Source: Pseudomonas sp. Irchel s3b2
GTDB lineage: Bacteria > Pseudomonadota > Gammaproteobacteria > Pseudomonadales > Pseudomonadaceae
DNA: 64,000 nt
Direction: 5' to 3'
Assembly (NCBI RefSeq): GCF_900187445.1
Contig: NZ_FYEB01000003.1
Location: 248,001 to 312,000 of the forward strand
How positions within the stretch are numbered: position 1 is the first letter of the stretch; each line of letters starts with the position of its first letter. A program made the translations under genes and the position numbers. This document shows, piece after piece, positions 9,521 through 19,471 of this stretch. The notes under the pieces were generated by a model, which was given only the letters and a program-made list of their open reading frames with translations, did not search any database and was not told where the DNA came from.

Positions 9521-10132
9521 ATGTTGCTGATGCTCTACCTGATCGCCATTACTGCCGAAGCCATGACTGGCGCCCTGTCTGCGGGCCGTCGCGGCATGGA
9601 TTGGTTTGGCGTGGTGCTGATTGCGTGCGTCACGGCGTTGGGCGGCGGCTCGGTGCGTGACGTATTGCTTGGCCACTACCCGCTGACCTGGGTCAAACAC
9701 CCGGAATACCTGGTGCTGACCTCCGTCGCGGCGATGTTGACGATCTTCATCGCCCGCTGGATGCGCCATCTGCGCTCGCTGTTTCTGGTGCTCGATGCCG
9801 TGGGCCTGGTGGCGTTCACCCTGATTGGCTGCATGACTGCCCTGGAAATGGGCCATGGCATGCTGGTGGCCTCGGTCAGCGGTGTGATCACCGGAGTGTT
9901 TGGCGGTATTTTGCGGGACATCTTCTGCAACGACATCCCGCTAATCTTCCGCCGCGAGCTCTATGCCAGTGTCTCGTTTGCTGCGGCGTGGTGCTATCTG
10001 CTCTGCATTTACCTGCAATTACCCGGTGAACAGGCGATCCTGATCACTCTGTTCGGCGGTTTCCTGCTGCGCTTGTTGGCAATCCGTTTCCACTGGGAAA
10101 TGCCGAAATTCGTTTATAACGATGAGGCTTGA
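9521..10132 (+). CDS. TRIC-type cation channel family membrane protein (UPF0126)
   Basis: The 203-residue protein is almost all hydrophobic, with about seven membrane helices. The two internal halves carry the family motif: GRRGMDWFGV...GGGSVRDVLLG in the first and GVITGVFGGILRDI in the second. The family (YadS/YicG, UPF0126) is related to trimeric intracellular cation channels; bacterial members have been linked to potassium or small-solute permeation. TAAGGA lies before ATG 9521. It appears to be a single-gene unit flanked by repeat elements. Confidence 0.88.
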   Translation: MLLMLYLIAITAEAMTGALSAGRRGMDWFGVVLIACVTALGGGSVRDVLLGHYPLTWVKHPEYLVLTSVAAMLTIFIARWMRHLRSLFLVLDAVGLVAFTLIGCMTALEMGHGMLVASVSGVITGVFGGILRDIFCNDIPLIFRRELYASVSFAAAWCYLLCIYLQLPGEQAILITLFGGFLLRLLAIRFHWEMPKFVYNDEA

Positions 10133-10189
10133 CCCATCTTCAGATGCCGTACGCAATCGCGTAGATACCGTGAACGACACCGGCCCACC

Positions 10190-10320
10190 GTAGGAGCCGG
10201 CTTGCCGGCGAAGGCGTTTTCATGGGCGCGGCATGACTTGAAGCCGCCTTCGCTGGCAAGCCAGCTCCTACGTATGCCGTGAACGACGCGAACCCGTAGG
10301 AGCCGGCTTTCCGGCGAGGC
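10190..10320. repeat. REP-like cluster of three half-elements
   Basis: Copies of GTAGGAGCCGGCTTGCCGGCGAA occur at 10190, inverted at about 10245-10271, and again at 10295. The short phrase CGTGAACGAC is repeated near 10168 and 10279. The cluster runs into the 3' end of queG. Confidence 0.88.
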
Positions 10321-11374
10321 CGTGTTGTTTGAGGGCCCATTCCACGTGTTCTCGGACCAGTTCTGACGGGTATTCGCGCCGTGCCTTCAACGCTTCCAGC
10401 ACCGGAATACTCGACGGCGCATTACCCAGGCCGACCGCCAGATTGCGCAACCAGCGCTCGTAACCCGCGCGTCTGAGCGGTGAGCCCTCGGTACTGCTGA
10501 GGAATTTTTCTTCGTCCCACATGAACAGTTCGGCCAGTTCGGCATTGTCGAGGTTGTGCCGCGGTTTGAAATCGCTTTCGCCGGAAGGCCGGGCGAAGCG
10601 GTTCCACGGGCAGACGATCTGGCAGTCATCGCAACCGAATACCCGATTGCCGATCAATGGCCGCAAATCTTCGGGGATAGCACTTTTCAGTTCGATGGTC
10701 AGATACGAAATGCAGCGTCGGGCGTCCAGCACATACGGGCCGACAAAGGCATTGGTCGGGCAAATGTCCAGACAGGCGGTGCAGCGGCCGCAGTGTTCCG
10801 TGGTGTGCGGCGGGTCGACCGGCAGCGGCAGGTCGACAAACAGTTCGCTGAGGAAGAAGTAACTGCCGGCCTTGCGATTCAGGACCAGCGTATTTTTGCC
10901 GATCCAGCCCAGGCCAGCCTGTTCGGCGATGGCTTTTTCCAGCACCGGGGCGCTGTCGACAAAGGCGCGGTAGCCGAAAGGGCCGATGACCGCCTGAATT
11001 TTTTCCGCCAGTTGCTGCACGCGTTTACGGATCAATTTGTGGTAATCGCGGCCCAAGGCATAACGTGAGACGTAGGCTTTTTCCGGTTCGGCCAGGCGTT
11101 TGGCCATTTCGGTGTCGCCCGGCAGGTAGTCCATGCGCAGGGAAACGACGCGAAGCGTGCCCGGCACCAGCTCTTCCGGGTGCGAGCGTTTGCTGCCGTG
11201 GGCGCCCATGTAGTCCATTTCGCCGTGGTAGCCGGCTTCGAGCCAGCGCTCCAGGTGCTGCTCATGCTCGGCCAGGTCGAGGCCGCTGATGCCGACTTGC
11301 TGAAAGCCCAGCTCGCGGCCCCAGTCCTTGATGGATTGGGCGAGGGCGGGCAGGTCTGTAGTAATAGCAGGCAT
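10268..11374 (-). CDS. queG: Epoxyqueuosine reductase
   Basis: The 368-residue cobalamin- and iron-sulfur-dependent enzyme performs the last step of queuosine synthesis in tRNA. Two [4Fe-4S] sites are visible as HCGRCTACLDICP and CDDCQIVCPWN. The start at 11374 (MPAITTDLPALAQ) is chosen because upstream in-frame starts would overlap the nnr gene. The last residues (GLAGKPAPTGSRRSRHT) and the TAG stop are encoded by a REP-like element, so the tail is probably not part of the ancestral protein. It is divergent from nnr, 63 bases apart. Confidence 0.96.
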   Translation of the reverse strand: MPAITTDLPALAQSIKDWGRELGFQQVGISGLDLAEHEQHLERWLEAGYHGEMDYMGAHGSKRSHPEELVPGTLRVVSLRMDYLPGDTEMAKRLAEPEKAYVSRYALGRDYHKLIRKRVQQLAEKIQAVIGPFGYRAFVDSAPVLEKAIAEQAGLGWIGKNTLVLNRKAGSYFFLSELFVDLPLPVDPPHTTEHCGRCTACLDICPTNAFVGPYVLDARRCISYLTIELKSAIPEDLRPLIGNRVFGCDDCQIVCPWNRFARPSGESDFKPRHNLDNAELAELFMWDEEKFLSSTEGSPLRRAGYERWLRNLAVGLGNAPSSIPVLEALKARREYPSELVREHVEWALKQHGLAGKPAPTGSRRSRHT

Positions 11375-11437
11375 GAGACGAGAGAAACCGGAGCTGAGGT
11401 GCGTATAATTCTGCCAGACATCGGAGCCTGTAGACGC

Positions 11438-12937
11438 ATGCCGCACACTAAAGATGAATTACCCGACGCGCTGTATAGCGCCGCGCAGGTCCGAGGACTT
11501 GATGCGGGCCTGATCGCGGCCGGCACACCGGGCTTCGAATTGATGCAGCGTGCGGCACGGGCGACCTGGCGTGCGCTGGTCCGTCATTGGCCGACAGCGC
11601 GCGAATTGAGCGTGGTGGCCGGCCATGGCAATAATGCCGGCGACGGTTACCTGGTGGCTGTGTTAGCCCGACGGGCGGGCTGGCATGTTCGGGTGCTGGC
11701 CGCCGGTGATCCCGGTCATTTGCAGGGCGATGCCGCGTCAGCCCATGCCGAGGCGGTAGCCGAAGGCGTTGCCATTCAAGGCTGGAGCGCACAAGCAGAA
11801 TTGCGTGGCATTGTGCTGGATGCCTTGCTCGGCACTGGCCTGAGCGGTGAAGTGCGCGAGCCATACGCCAGTGTCATCGCCGCGATCAACGCCAGAGGGC
11901 TACCGGTTGCGGCGGTGGATATCCCCTCGGGGCTGTGTGCCGATAGAGGTCGCATACTCGGCGTTGCGGTCCGGGCTGACCTGACAGTGACATTCATCGG
12001 TTTGAAACTGGGTCTGTTCACCGGTGACGCTGCGGATGTGGTTGGCGATTTGGTATTCAATGATCTGCAAGCCGCCCCCGAGACATTTATCGGGGCCACG
12101 GTCAGTGCGCGTCGCCTGACAGCCGGCAATGTGCCGCGTCTGACCGGTCGCGCTCCAACTTCCCACAAAGGAAAATTTGGCCAAGTATTGCTGATTGGTG
12201 GTGATCGCGGTTTTGGCGGCGCCATTCTGCTCGGTGCACAAAGTGCCCTGCGCAGCGGTGCCGGCATGGTGTCCGTGGCCACTCGTAACGAGCATGTTCC
12301 AGCCGCCCTGGCGCGATTGCCGGAAGCCATGGTGCTCGGCGTTTCGTCGGCCAATCAATTAATGGGCTTGCTTGAGAAGGCTACGGTGCTGGTCGTCGGT
12401 CCGGGGCTGGGCCAGGCCGCCTGGGGGCGCAGTCTGTTGTCGGCTGCGGCCAATGCGCCGCTGCCGCAAGTCTGGGACGCCGATGCGTTGAACCTGTTGA
12501 CCGAAGGTCATGTGAACTTGCCCTTGGGTTGTGTCATCACGCCGCATCCTGGGGAAGCGGCGCGATTACTGGGGATTTCGACAGCCGACGTTCAGGCCGA
12601 CCGTCCGGCCACTGCCCATGCATTGAGCAAAAGATATACAGCAGTGGTGGTTCTCAAGGGCGCCGGCAGTTTGATCGCCAGCCCCGACGGGCGCCTGGCG
12701 CTGTGTCATCAGGGCCATCCGGCCATGGCATCCGCCGGTTTGGGCGACGTGCTGGCCGGTCTGGTCGGTGCCTTACTCGCTCAGGGCATGGATGCGTATG
12801 ACGCGGCATGCCTGGCGGTCTGGCTGCACGCCAATGCCGGTGCGCAACAAGGTAAATTCGGCCGCGGGCTGGCGGCCAGTGATCTGATTTCAGCCATTCG
12901 TCAGTTGTTGGAGGAGCAAGCACCGTGTCTGAAGTAA
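11438..12937 (+). CDS. nnr: Bifunctional NAD(P)H-hydrate epimerase/dehydratase
   Basis: The 499-residue protein repairs damaged NAD(P)H. The N-terminal YjeF_N epimerase domain (about 1-215) shows GHGNNAGDGYLVA and the C-terminal ADP-dependent dehydratase domain (about 230-495) shows KGKFGQVLLIGGD, WDADALNLL, TPHPGEAARLL and SAGLGDVLAGLVGALLAQG. It starts the long nnr-tsaE-amiB-mutL-miaA-hfq-hflX-hflKC series. A TATAAT at 11404-11409 is a plausible -10 element. It overlaps tsaE by 13 bases. Confidence 0.96.
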   Translation: MPHTKDELPDALYSAAQVRGLDAGLIAAGTPGFELMQRAARATWRALVRHWPTARELSVVAGHGNNAGDGYLVAVLARRAGWHVRVLAAGDPGHLQGDAASAHAEAVAEGVAIQGWSAQAELRGIVLDALLGTGLSGEVREPYASVIAAINARGLPVAAVDIPSGLCADRGRILGVAVRADLTVTFIGLKLGLFTGDAADVVGDLVFNDLQAAPETFIGATVSARRLTAGNVPRLTGRAPTSHKGKFGQVLLIGGDRGFGGAILLGAQSALRSGAGMVSVATRNEHVPAALARLPEAMVLGVSSANQLMGLLEKATVLVVGPGLGQAAWGRSLLSAAANAPLPQVWDADALNLLTEGHVNLPLGCVITPHPGEAARLLGISTADVQADRPATAHALSKRYTAVVVLKGAGSLIASPDGRLALCHQGHPAMASAGLGDVLAGLVGALLAQGMDAYDAACLAVWLHANAGAQQGKFGRGLAASDLISAIRQLLEEQAPCLK

Positions 12938-13395
12938 CCCTGTACCTGGCTGATGAAGAGGCGATGACCGCGTTTGGTGCGCGCATCGCACAAACCACTG
13001 AAGGGCACGGTCTGATTTTTCTTGAGGGGGATCTGGGGGCGGGGAAAACCACGCTGTCCCGGGGCATCATCCGAGGCTTGGGGCACACCGGAGCGGTAAA
13101 AAGTCCGACCTTCACCCTGGTCGAGCCTTACGAGATCGGCGACATCCGTGCCTTCCATTTCGACCTCTATCGTCTGGTCGATCCGGAGGAGCTGGAGTAC
13201 CTCGGCATCCGCGACTATTTCGAAGACGACGCATTGTGCCTGATCGAATGGCCCCGCAATGGTGCAGGCTTTTTGCCAAAGCCCGACCTGACCATTACCA
13301 TTAGCCCGCAAGACAGCGGGCGTTCGCTGAAAATTTTGCCCCAAGGCTCGCGTGGCGAGTCGTGGTGTGCCGCTTTGGCATTGGAATCCAATTAA
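12925..13395 (+). CDS. tsaE: tRNA threonylcarbamoyladenosine biosynthesis ATPase TsaE
   Basis: The 156-residue P-loop protein supports t6A37 synthesis together with TsaB and TsaD. The Walker A motif is GDLGAGKTTLSRG, and SPTFTLVEPYE and FHFDLYRL are family motifs. It overlaps nnr by 13 bases and ends immediately before the amiB start, which indicates tight translational coupling. Confidence 0.97.
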   Translation: MSEVTLYLADEEAMTAFGARIAQTTEGHGLIFLEGDLGAGKTTLSRGIIRGLGHTGAVKSPTFTLVEPYEIGDIRAFHFDLYRLVDPEELEYLGIRDYFEDDALCLIEWPRNGAGFLPKPDLTITISPQDSGRSLKILPQGSRGESWCAALALESN

Positions 13396-14826
13396 ATGAT
13401 GGGGTTAGGTATGCGCTTTCGCGCGTTGGTTGCTGCCGTAGGATTGTTGTTTTTGGCGGTGACCGTCGACGCTGTGGCCGAGACGAAGGTCAACAGTGTT
13501 CGCCTGTGGCGGGCGCCGGATAACACGCGACTGGTGTTTGACCTGACAGGGGCTGTCCAGCACAGCGTCTTTACCCTGACCGCCCCGGATCGGCTGGTGA
13601 TCGACATTAATGGCGCGACCCTCGGTGCGCCGCTGAACGTCAACACCTCGAACACCCCGATCACCGCCATGCGCTCGGCTCAGCGCACGCCGACCGACCT
13701 GCGGGTGGTTATCGACCTGAAAAAGGCCGTGACGCCGAAAAGCTTCTCCCTGGCCCCCAACGCCCAGTACGGTAACCGCCTGGTGGTCGATCTGTTCGAT
13801 AACCCGGCTGACGCAGCGCCTCCTCCGGCGCCGACGCCTTCGGTCGCAACGGTTCCGGCGGTGCCGGTCACGCCTGTCGAACCGGCGATCAAGCTGCCAC
13901 CCGCTCCGGCTGGCAAGCGCGACATCATCGTGGTAATCGATGCCGGTCACGGCGGCGAAGACCCGGGCGCCTCAGGCTCTCGCGGGCAGCGTGAGAAAGA
14001 CGTGGTGCTGGCCATCGCCCGTGAACTACAGCGTCAGGTCAATGGCATGAAAGGCTTCCGCGCCGAACTGACGCGTACCGGCGACTACTTCATTCCGTTG
14101 CGCGGCCGTACCGAAATCGCCCGCAAAAAGGGCGCCGACCTGTTCGTTTCGATCCACGCCGACGCCGCGCCTTCGGCTGCTGCGTTCGGTGCGTCGGTGT
14201 TCGCTCTGTCCGACCGCGGCGCTACGTCGGAGACCGCCCGTTGGCTGGCCGACAGCGAAAACCGTTCTGACTTGATCGGTGGTGCCGGCAACGTCAGCCT
14301 CGACGACAAAGACCGCATGCTGGCCGGTGTGCTGCTCGATCTGTCGATGACCGCTTCCCTGACCTCCAGCCTGAACGTCGGCCAGAAGGTCTTGAGCAAC
14401 ATCGGTCGCGTCACGCCGCTGCACAAACAGCGCGTGGAGCAAGCCGGATTCATGGTGTTGAAGTCGCCGGATATCCCGTCGATCCTGGTGGAAACCGGGT
14501 TTATCTCCAACGCCAACGAAGCCTCGAAACTCGCGGCATCGAGCCACCAGCAAGCGCTGGCGCGCTCCATCAGCAGCGGCGTGCGGCAGTTCTTCCAGCA
14601 GAATCCACCGCCGGGCACCTACATTGCCTGGCTGCGCGATTCCGGCAAGATCGCCCAAGGCCCGCGTGACCATCGCGTGAACCCCGGCGAAACCCTGGCG
14701 ATGATCGCCGTGCGCTATCAGGTGTCGCCGGCCACCTTGCGCAGCGCCAACAACCTGGCAAATGATGAGCTCAAAGTCGGTCAACATCTGACCATTCCCG
14801 GCACTGAACTGGCGGCCAAAGAATGA
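13396..14826 (+). CDS. amiB: N-acetylmuramoyl-L-alanine amidase with AMIN and LysM domains
   Basis: The 476-residue periplasmic enzyme cleaves septal peptidoglycan. The order is: signal peptide (about 1-30), AMIN domain (about 35-125), a proline-rich linker, the zinc amidase_3 domain ([15 protein letters not shown] from about 180 to 400) and a C-terminal LysM repeat ([19 protein letters not shown] onward). Starts at 13396 and 13411 are both possible; the second gives a tighter signal peptide ([17 protein letters not shown]). It overlaps mutL by four bases (ATGA). Confidence 0.96.
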   Translation: MMGLGMRFRALVAAVGLLFLAVTVDAVAETKVNSVRLWRAPDNTRLVFDLTGAVQHSVFTLTAPDRLVIDINGATLGAPLNVNTSNTPITAMRSAQRTPTDLRVVIDLKKAVTPKSFSLAPNAQYGNRLVVDLFDNPADAAPPPAPTPSVATVPAVPVTPVEPAIKLPPAPAGKRDIIVVIDAGHGGEDPGASGSRGQREKDVVLAIARELQRQVNGMKGFRAELTRTGDYFIPLRGRTEIARKKGADLFVSIHADAAPSAAAFGASVFALSDRGATSETARWLADSENRSDLIGGAGNVSLDDKDRMLAGVLLDLSMTASLTSSLNVGQKVLSNIGRVTPLHKQRVEQAGFMVLKSPDIPSILVETGFISNANEASKLAASSHQQALARSISSGVRQFFQQNPPPGTYIAWLRDSGKIAQGPRDHRVNPGETLAMIAVRYQVSPATLRSANNLANDELKVGQHLTIPGTELAAKE

Positions 14827-16733
14827 ACCAGGTGCTGACCAACACGGCGCGCATCGAGCTGCTCAGCCCGCGGCTGGCGAACCAGATTGCCGCCGGTGAG
14901 GTGGTTGAACGCCCGGCCTCGGTGATCAAGGAGTTGCTGGAAAACAGCCTCGACTCCGGCGCCAGACGCATCGATGTCGATGTGGAGCAGGGCGGTGTCA
15001 AGCTGCTGCGGGTGCGCGACGATGGCAGCGGCATTTCTGCCGATGACCTGCCCCTGGCCCTGGCCCGTCACGCCACCAGCAAGATTCGCAACCTGGAAGA
15101 TCTTGAACAGGTGATGAGCCTGGGGTTTCGCGGTGAGGCGCTGGCGTCCATCAGCTCTGTCGCCCGCCTGACTCTCACGTCCCGCACTCGCGATGCCGAT
15201 CAGGCCTGGCAAGTGGAAACCGAAGGCCGGGACATGGCGCCGCGCGTGCAACCGGCGGCCCATCCGGTGGGGACTTCGGTGGAAGTGCGAGATTTGTTTT
15301 TCAATACCCCGGCGCGCCGCAAGTTTCTCAAGACCGAAAAAACCGAATTCGATCACCTGCAAGAAGTGATCAAGCGTCTGGCGCTGGCGCGGTTCGATGT
15401 GGCGTTCCATCTGCGCCACAACGGCAAAACCATCCTCAGCCTGCACGAAGCCCATGATGATGCGGCCCGCGCCCGGCGTGTGGCGGCGATCTGCGGGGCG
15501 GGTTTTCTGGAGCAAGCGCTGCCGATCGAAATCGAGCGCAATGGTTTGCACTTGTGGGGCTGGGTCGGGTTGCCGACCTTCAACCGCAGCCAGGCAGACT
15601 TGCAATACTTCTTTGTGAATGGCCGCGCCGTGCGCGACAAACTGGTAGCCCACGCGGTGCGCCAGGCTTATCGCGACGTGCTGTTCAACGGTCGGCACCC
15701 GACGTTCGTACTGTTTTTCGAAGTCGATCCGGCGGGCGTTGACGTCAACGTGCACCCGACCAAGCACGAAGTGCGCTTCCGTGACGGGCGCATGGTTCAT
15801 GACTTCCTCTATGGCACCTTGCACCGTGCCCTCGGCGATGTGCGGCCGGAGGATCAATTGGCCGCGCCTGTCGCGACGGCCATTGTCCGGCCAACCGGGC
15901 TAGACGCCGGTGAGTTCGGTCCGCAGGGCGAAATGCGGCTGGCGGCCAATGCGTTGCTGGAGCAGCCTCAGGCCCAACCGTCCTTTAACACCTCGGCGGG
16001 CTCGGGCGCGGGTGCCGGTTATCAGTATCAATACACGCCGCGGCCTCAGTCCGGTGTACCCGTCGCCGAAGCCCAGGCGGCCTACCGCGAGTTTTTCGCG
16101 CCACTGCCCGAGGCCAACGCGGTCGCGCTGCCGGCCGGGCAGGACGATATTCCGCCGCTGGGCTACGCACTGGCGCAGCTCAAGGGCATCTATATTCTTT
16201 CGGAAAACGCCCAGGGCCTGGTGCTGGTGGACATGCACGCCGCCCACGAGCGGATCATGTACGAACGCCTGAAAATTGCCATGGCCAGCGAAGGCTTGAG
16301 TGGTCAACCGCTGTTGGTGCCAGAGTCCTTGGCGGTCAGTCAGCGCGAAGCCGATTGCGCTGAAGAGCATGTCGCCTGGTTCCAGCGATTGGGCTTTGAA
16401 TTACAGCGCCTTGGCCCGGAATCTCTGGCGATCCGGCAAATCCCCGCGTTGCTGAAACAGGCTGAAGCCAATCGACTGGTCAGCGACGTTCTGGCGGATT
16501 TGATGGAATACGGCACCAGCGACCGGATTCAGGCACACCTGAACGAACTGCTCGGCACTATGGCCTGCCATGGCGCGATTCGCGCGAATCGGCGTCTGGC
16601 GCTGCCGGAAATGAACGGTCTGCTGCGGGACATGGAAAACACCGAACGCAGCGGTCAATGCAACCATGGCCGGCCGACCTGGACCCAATTGGGCCTGGAC
16701 GATCTGGACAAACTGTTTTTGCGCGGTCGTTGA
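14823..16733 (+). CDS. mutL: DNA mismatch repair protein MutL
   Basis: The 636-residue protein links MutS mismatch recognition to strand removal. The N-terminal GHKL ATPase shows [26 protein letters not shown] and GFRGEAL. A Gly/Gln/Tyr-rich linker (about 380-410) joins a C-terminal domain with [12 protein letters not shown], the metal-dependent endonuclease signature that E. coli MutL lacks and Pseudomonas MutL has. Its stop overlaps the miaA start by one base (TGATG). Confidence 0.98.
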   Translation: MNQVLTNTARIELLSPRLANQIAAGEVVERPASVIKELLENSLDSGARRIDVDVEQGGVKLLRVRDDGSGISADDLPLALARHATSKIRNLEDLEQVMSLGFRGEALASISSVARLTLTSRTRDADQAWQVETEGRDMAPRVQPAAHPVGTSVEVRDLFFNTPARRKFLKTEKTEFDHLQEVIKRLALARFDVAFHLRHNGKTILSLHEAHDDAARARRVAAICGAGFLEQALPIEIERNGLHLWGWVGLPTFNRSQADLQYFFVNGRAVRDKLVAHAVRQAYRDVLFNGRHPTFVLFFEVDPAGVDVNVHPTKHEVRFRDGRMVHDFLYGTLHRALGDVRPEDQLAAPVATAIVRPTGLDAGEFGPQGEMRLAANALLEQPQAQPSFNTSAGSGAGAGYQYQYTPRPQSGVPVAEAQAAYREFFAPLPEANAVALPAGQDDIPPLGYALAQLKGIYILSENAQGLVLVDMHAAHERIMYERLKIAMASEGLSGQPLLVPESLAVSQREADCAEEHVAWFQRLGFELQRLGPESLAIRQIPALLKQAEANRLVSDVLADLMEYGTSDRIQAHLNELLGTMACHGAIRANRRLALPEMNGLLRDMENTERSGQCNHGRPTWTQLGLDDLDKLFLRGR

Positions 16734-17704
16734 TGAGCCAGTTCCCTCCTGCGATTTTCCTGATGGGGCCGACAGCTGCCGGCAAGACCGACCTGGCCAT
16801 CGAACTCACCAAGGTCCTGCCCTGCGAGCTGATCAGCGTCGATTCGGCGCTGGTTTACCGTGGCATGGACATTGGCACCGCCAAGCCTTCCAAAGAGTTG
16901 TTGGCGGAATTTCCGCATCGCTTGATCGATATTCTCGACCCGGCCGAAAGTTATTCGGCTGCGGATTTTCGTCGTGATGCGCTTGAGGCCATGGCCGAGA
17001 TCACCGCACGGGGCAAAATTCCGCTGCTGGTAGGCGGCACAATGCTCTACTACAAGGCTTTGCTCGAAGGTCTGGCCGACATGCCGGCGGCCGATCCGGG
17101 CGTGCGCGCGCAAATCGAAGAAGAGGCTGCACGCCTCGGCTGGCAAGCCCTGCACGATCAATTGGCGGTCATCGATCCGCAATCCGCAGCGCGAATTCAT
17201 CCGAACGATCCACAGCGCCTCAGTCGAGCGCTGGAAGTTTATCGCGTCAGTGGTCAGAGCATGACTGAGCTACGCTTGCGACAATCTGCGCAAAGTACTG
17301 AAGCAGCCGCTTCGGGACTGCAACAATTGCCCTATACTGTCGCGAACTTGGCTATCGCCCCGGCAAATCGCCAGGTACTGCACGAGCGTATTAAACAAAG
17401 ATTCACAAATATGTTGGAACAGGGATTCATCGACGAGGTCGTAGCCCTGCGAGATAGAGGTGACCTGCATTCGGGGATGCCGTCTATACGTGCTGTAGGC
17501 TATCGACAAGTCTGGGATTACCTGGATGGCAAGCTGACGCAAGCCGAGATGCAGGAGCGTGGAATCATTGCCACGCGCCAATTGGCAAAGCGCCAGTTCA
17601 CCTGGCTACGCAGTTGGGCTGATTTACACTGGCTGGACAGCCTCGATTGCGACAATCTGCCGCGCGCCTTGAAATACCTCGGGACCATCTCCATATTGAG
17701 CTGA
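16733..17704 (+). CDS. miaA: tRNA dimethylallyltransferase
   Basis: The 323-residue enzyme adds the isopentenyl group to A37 of tRNAs that read UNN codons. The P-loop [14 protein letters not shown], the motif [16 protein letters not shown], and [13 protein letters not shown] are conserved MiaA features. The start at 16733 is inside the mutL stop. It precedes hfq by 96 bases, the usual miaA-hfq order. Confidence 0.98.
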   Translation: MSQFPPAIFLMGPTAAGKTDLAIELTKVLPCELISVDSALVYRGMDIGTAKPSKELLAEFPHRLIDILDPAESYSAADFRRDALEAMAEITARGKIPLLVGGTMLYYKALLEGLADMPAADPGVRAQIEEEAARLGWQALHDQLAVIDPQSAARIHPNDPQRLSRALEVYRVSGQSMTELRLRQSAQSTEAAASGLQQLPYTVANLAIAPANRQVLHERIKQRFTNMLEQGFIDEVVALRDRGDLHSGMPSIRAVGYRQVWDYLDGKLTQAEMQERGIIATRQLAKRQFTWLRSWADLHWLDSLDCDNLPRALKYLGTISILS

Positions 17705-17800
17705 GTCCTTGCAATTGCCGTCTATCCTTGGGGGTGTGACGGCCCAAGCCATCTGTTTTTACCTATTTTTTTATATTGAATCCTTAAAGGAGTGCGGCAC

Positions 17801-18061
17801 ATGTCAAAAGGGCATTCGCTACAAGACCCTTACTTGAATACTTTACGTAAAGAGAAAGTGGGGGTTTCCATCTACCTGGTCAACGGGATCAAACTGCAAG
17901 GCACGATCGAGTCTTTCGACCAGTTCGTCATTCTGCTGAAAAACACCGTTAGCCAAATGGTTTACAAACACGCTATCTCTACAGTGGTGCCGGTTCGTCC
18001 AATTCGTCTGCCTAGCGCAACCGAATCCGAAGCCGGTGACGCTGAGCCAGGTAACGCCTGA
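17801..18061 (+). CDS. hfq: RNA chaperone Hfq
   Basis: The 86-residue protein forms the hexameric Sm-like ring that pairs small RNAs with mRNAs. Sm1 ([19 protein letters not shown]) and Sm2 ([10 protein letters not shown]) are intact, and the N-terminal [15 protein letters not shown] is the standard uridine-binding edge. The short C-terminal tail ([14 protein letters not shown]) is acidic, as in Pseudomonas. AAAGGAG lies 8 bases before ATG 17801. Confidence 0.99.
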   Translation: MSKGHSLQDPYLNTLRKEKVGVSIYLVNGIKLQGTIESFDQFVILLKNTVSQMVYKHAISTVVPVRPIRLPSATESEAGDAEPGNA

Positions 18062-18073
18062 TAGGAGTCTCCT

Positions 18074-19375
18074 TTGTTCTTTGAGCGCCACGGTGGTGGT
18101 GAACGAGCCATTCTCGTTCACTTGGATGGTCAGGACCCTGAGGCGCGCGAAGATCCGCAGGAGTTTCAGGAGTTGGCAATGTCGGCTGGCGCCGAGACCG
18201 TCGCGTTTTTTAACGTGCCGCGTCATCGGCCAACCGCCAAAACCCTGATTAGCAGTGGCAAGGTCGAAGAGTTACGCGACCTGGTCAGCGCCGAACAGGT
18301 CGATCTGGTGATTTTCAATCACATCCTCACGCCCAGTCAGGAACGTAACCTCGAACGTATTTTCGAGTGTCGCGTGATTGACCGCACGGGGTTGATTCTC
18401 GATATCTTCGCCCAACGCGCCCGCACCCATGAAGGCAAGCTCCAGGTTGAACTGGCCCAGCTTGAACACATGAGTACGCGGCTGGTTCGTGGCTGGACTC
18501 ACCTTGAGCGGCAGAAGGGCGGTATCGGTCTGCGCGGCCCGGGTGAAACCCAGCTGGAAACCGACCGGCGCCTGTTGCGGGTTCGCCTGCGGCAGATCAA
18601 GGGGCGCCTGGAAAAGGTCCGCAGCCAGCGCGAGCAATCTCGTCGCGGGCGCAAACGTGCTGACATCCCGACGGTTTCACTGGTGGGTTATACCAACGCC
18701 GGCAAATCGACGCTGTTCAACTCGGTCACTGATTCCGACGTCTTCGCCGCCGACCAGTTATTCGCTACCCTCGACCCGACCTTGCGCCGACTCGAACTCG
18801 ACGACCTCGGGCCGATCGTGCTGGCCGACACCGTGGGCTTCATTCGCCATTTGCCGCACAAACTGGTCGAGGCATTTCGGGCTACGCTCGAAGAGTCGAG
18901 CAACTCCGACCTGCTGCTGCACGTGATCGATGCGCATGAGCCTGAGCGCATGGCCCAGATTGAACAGGTCATGGTGGTGCTGGGGGAGATCGGGGCACAA
19001 GACTTGCCGATCCTTGAGGTATACAACAAACTCGATTTGCTCGAGGGTGTTGAGCCGCAGATCCAGCGCGATGCCGATGGCAAACCGCAACGGGTCTGGT
19101 TGTCGGCCAAGGACGGTAGCGGCCTGGACCTGCTCAAGCAGGCTGTGGCCGAACTGTTAGGCAGTGATTTGTTTGTTGGCACCTTGCGCTTGCCGCAACG
19201 TTTTGCTCGACTGCGTGCGCAGTTTTTCGAACTCGGTGCGGTGCAAAAAGAAGAACACGACGAAGAAGGCATCAGCTTGCTGGCCGTTCGCTTGCCACGG
19301 ATCGAACTGAATCGACTCGTGAGCCGCGAAGGTCTGCAACCGATGGAATTCATCGAGCAACACACTTTGCAATAA
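18074..19375 (+). CDS. hflX: Ribosome-associated GTPase HflX
   Basis: The 433-residue GTPase rescues or splits stalled ribosomes. It has the N-terminal HflX domain (about 1-190, including RGPGETQLETDRR) and a G domain with P-loop GYTNAGKSTLFN and NKLDL. The start codon is TTG 18074, supported by TAGGAG 7 bases upstream and by the N-terminal alignment (FFERHGGGERAILVHL). It follows hfq by 12 bases. Confidence 0.96.
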   Translation: MFFERHGGGERAILVHLDGQDPEAREDPQEFQELAMSAGAETVAFFNVPRHRPTAKTLISSGKVEELRDLVSAEQVDLVIFNHILTPSQERNLERIFECRVIDRTGLILDIFAQRARTHEGKLQVELAQLEHMSTRLVRGWTHLERQKGGIGLRGPGETQLETDRRLLRVRLRQIKGRLEKVRSQREQSRRGRKRADIPTVSLVGYTNAGKSTLFNSVTDSDVFAADQLFATLDPTLRRLELDDLGPIVLADTVGFIRHLPHKLVEAFRATLEESSNSDLLLHVIDAHEPERMAQIEQVMVVLGEIGAQDLPILEVYNKLDLLEGVEPQIQRDADGKPQRVWLSAKDGSGLDLLKQAVAELLGSDLFVGTLRLPQRFARLRAQFFELGAVQKEEHDEEGISLLAVRLPRIELNRLVSREGLQPMEFIEQHTLQ

Positions 19376-19471
19376 AAGCCTGAGAAAGCGGTTGTGCCGT
19401 GGTGACAGGCATTCTGTAGCATTGGTCGGCGCGCCGTGGGTGCGTCTTTGCTTTATCAGATGGAGAGCGCT

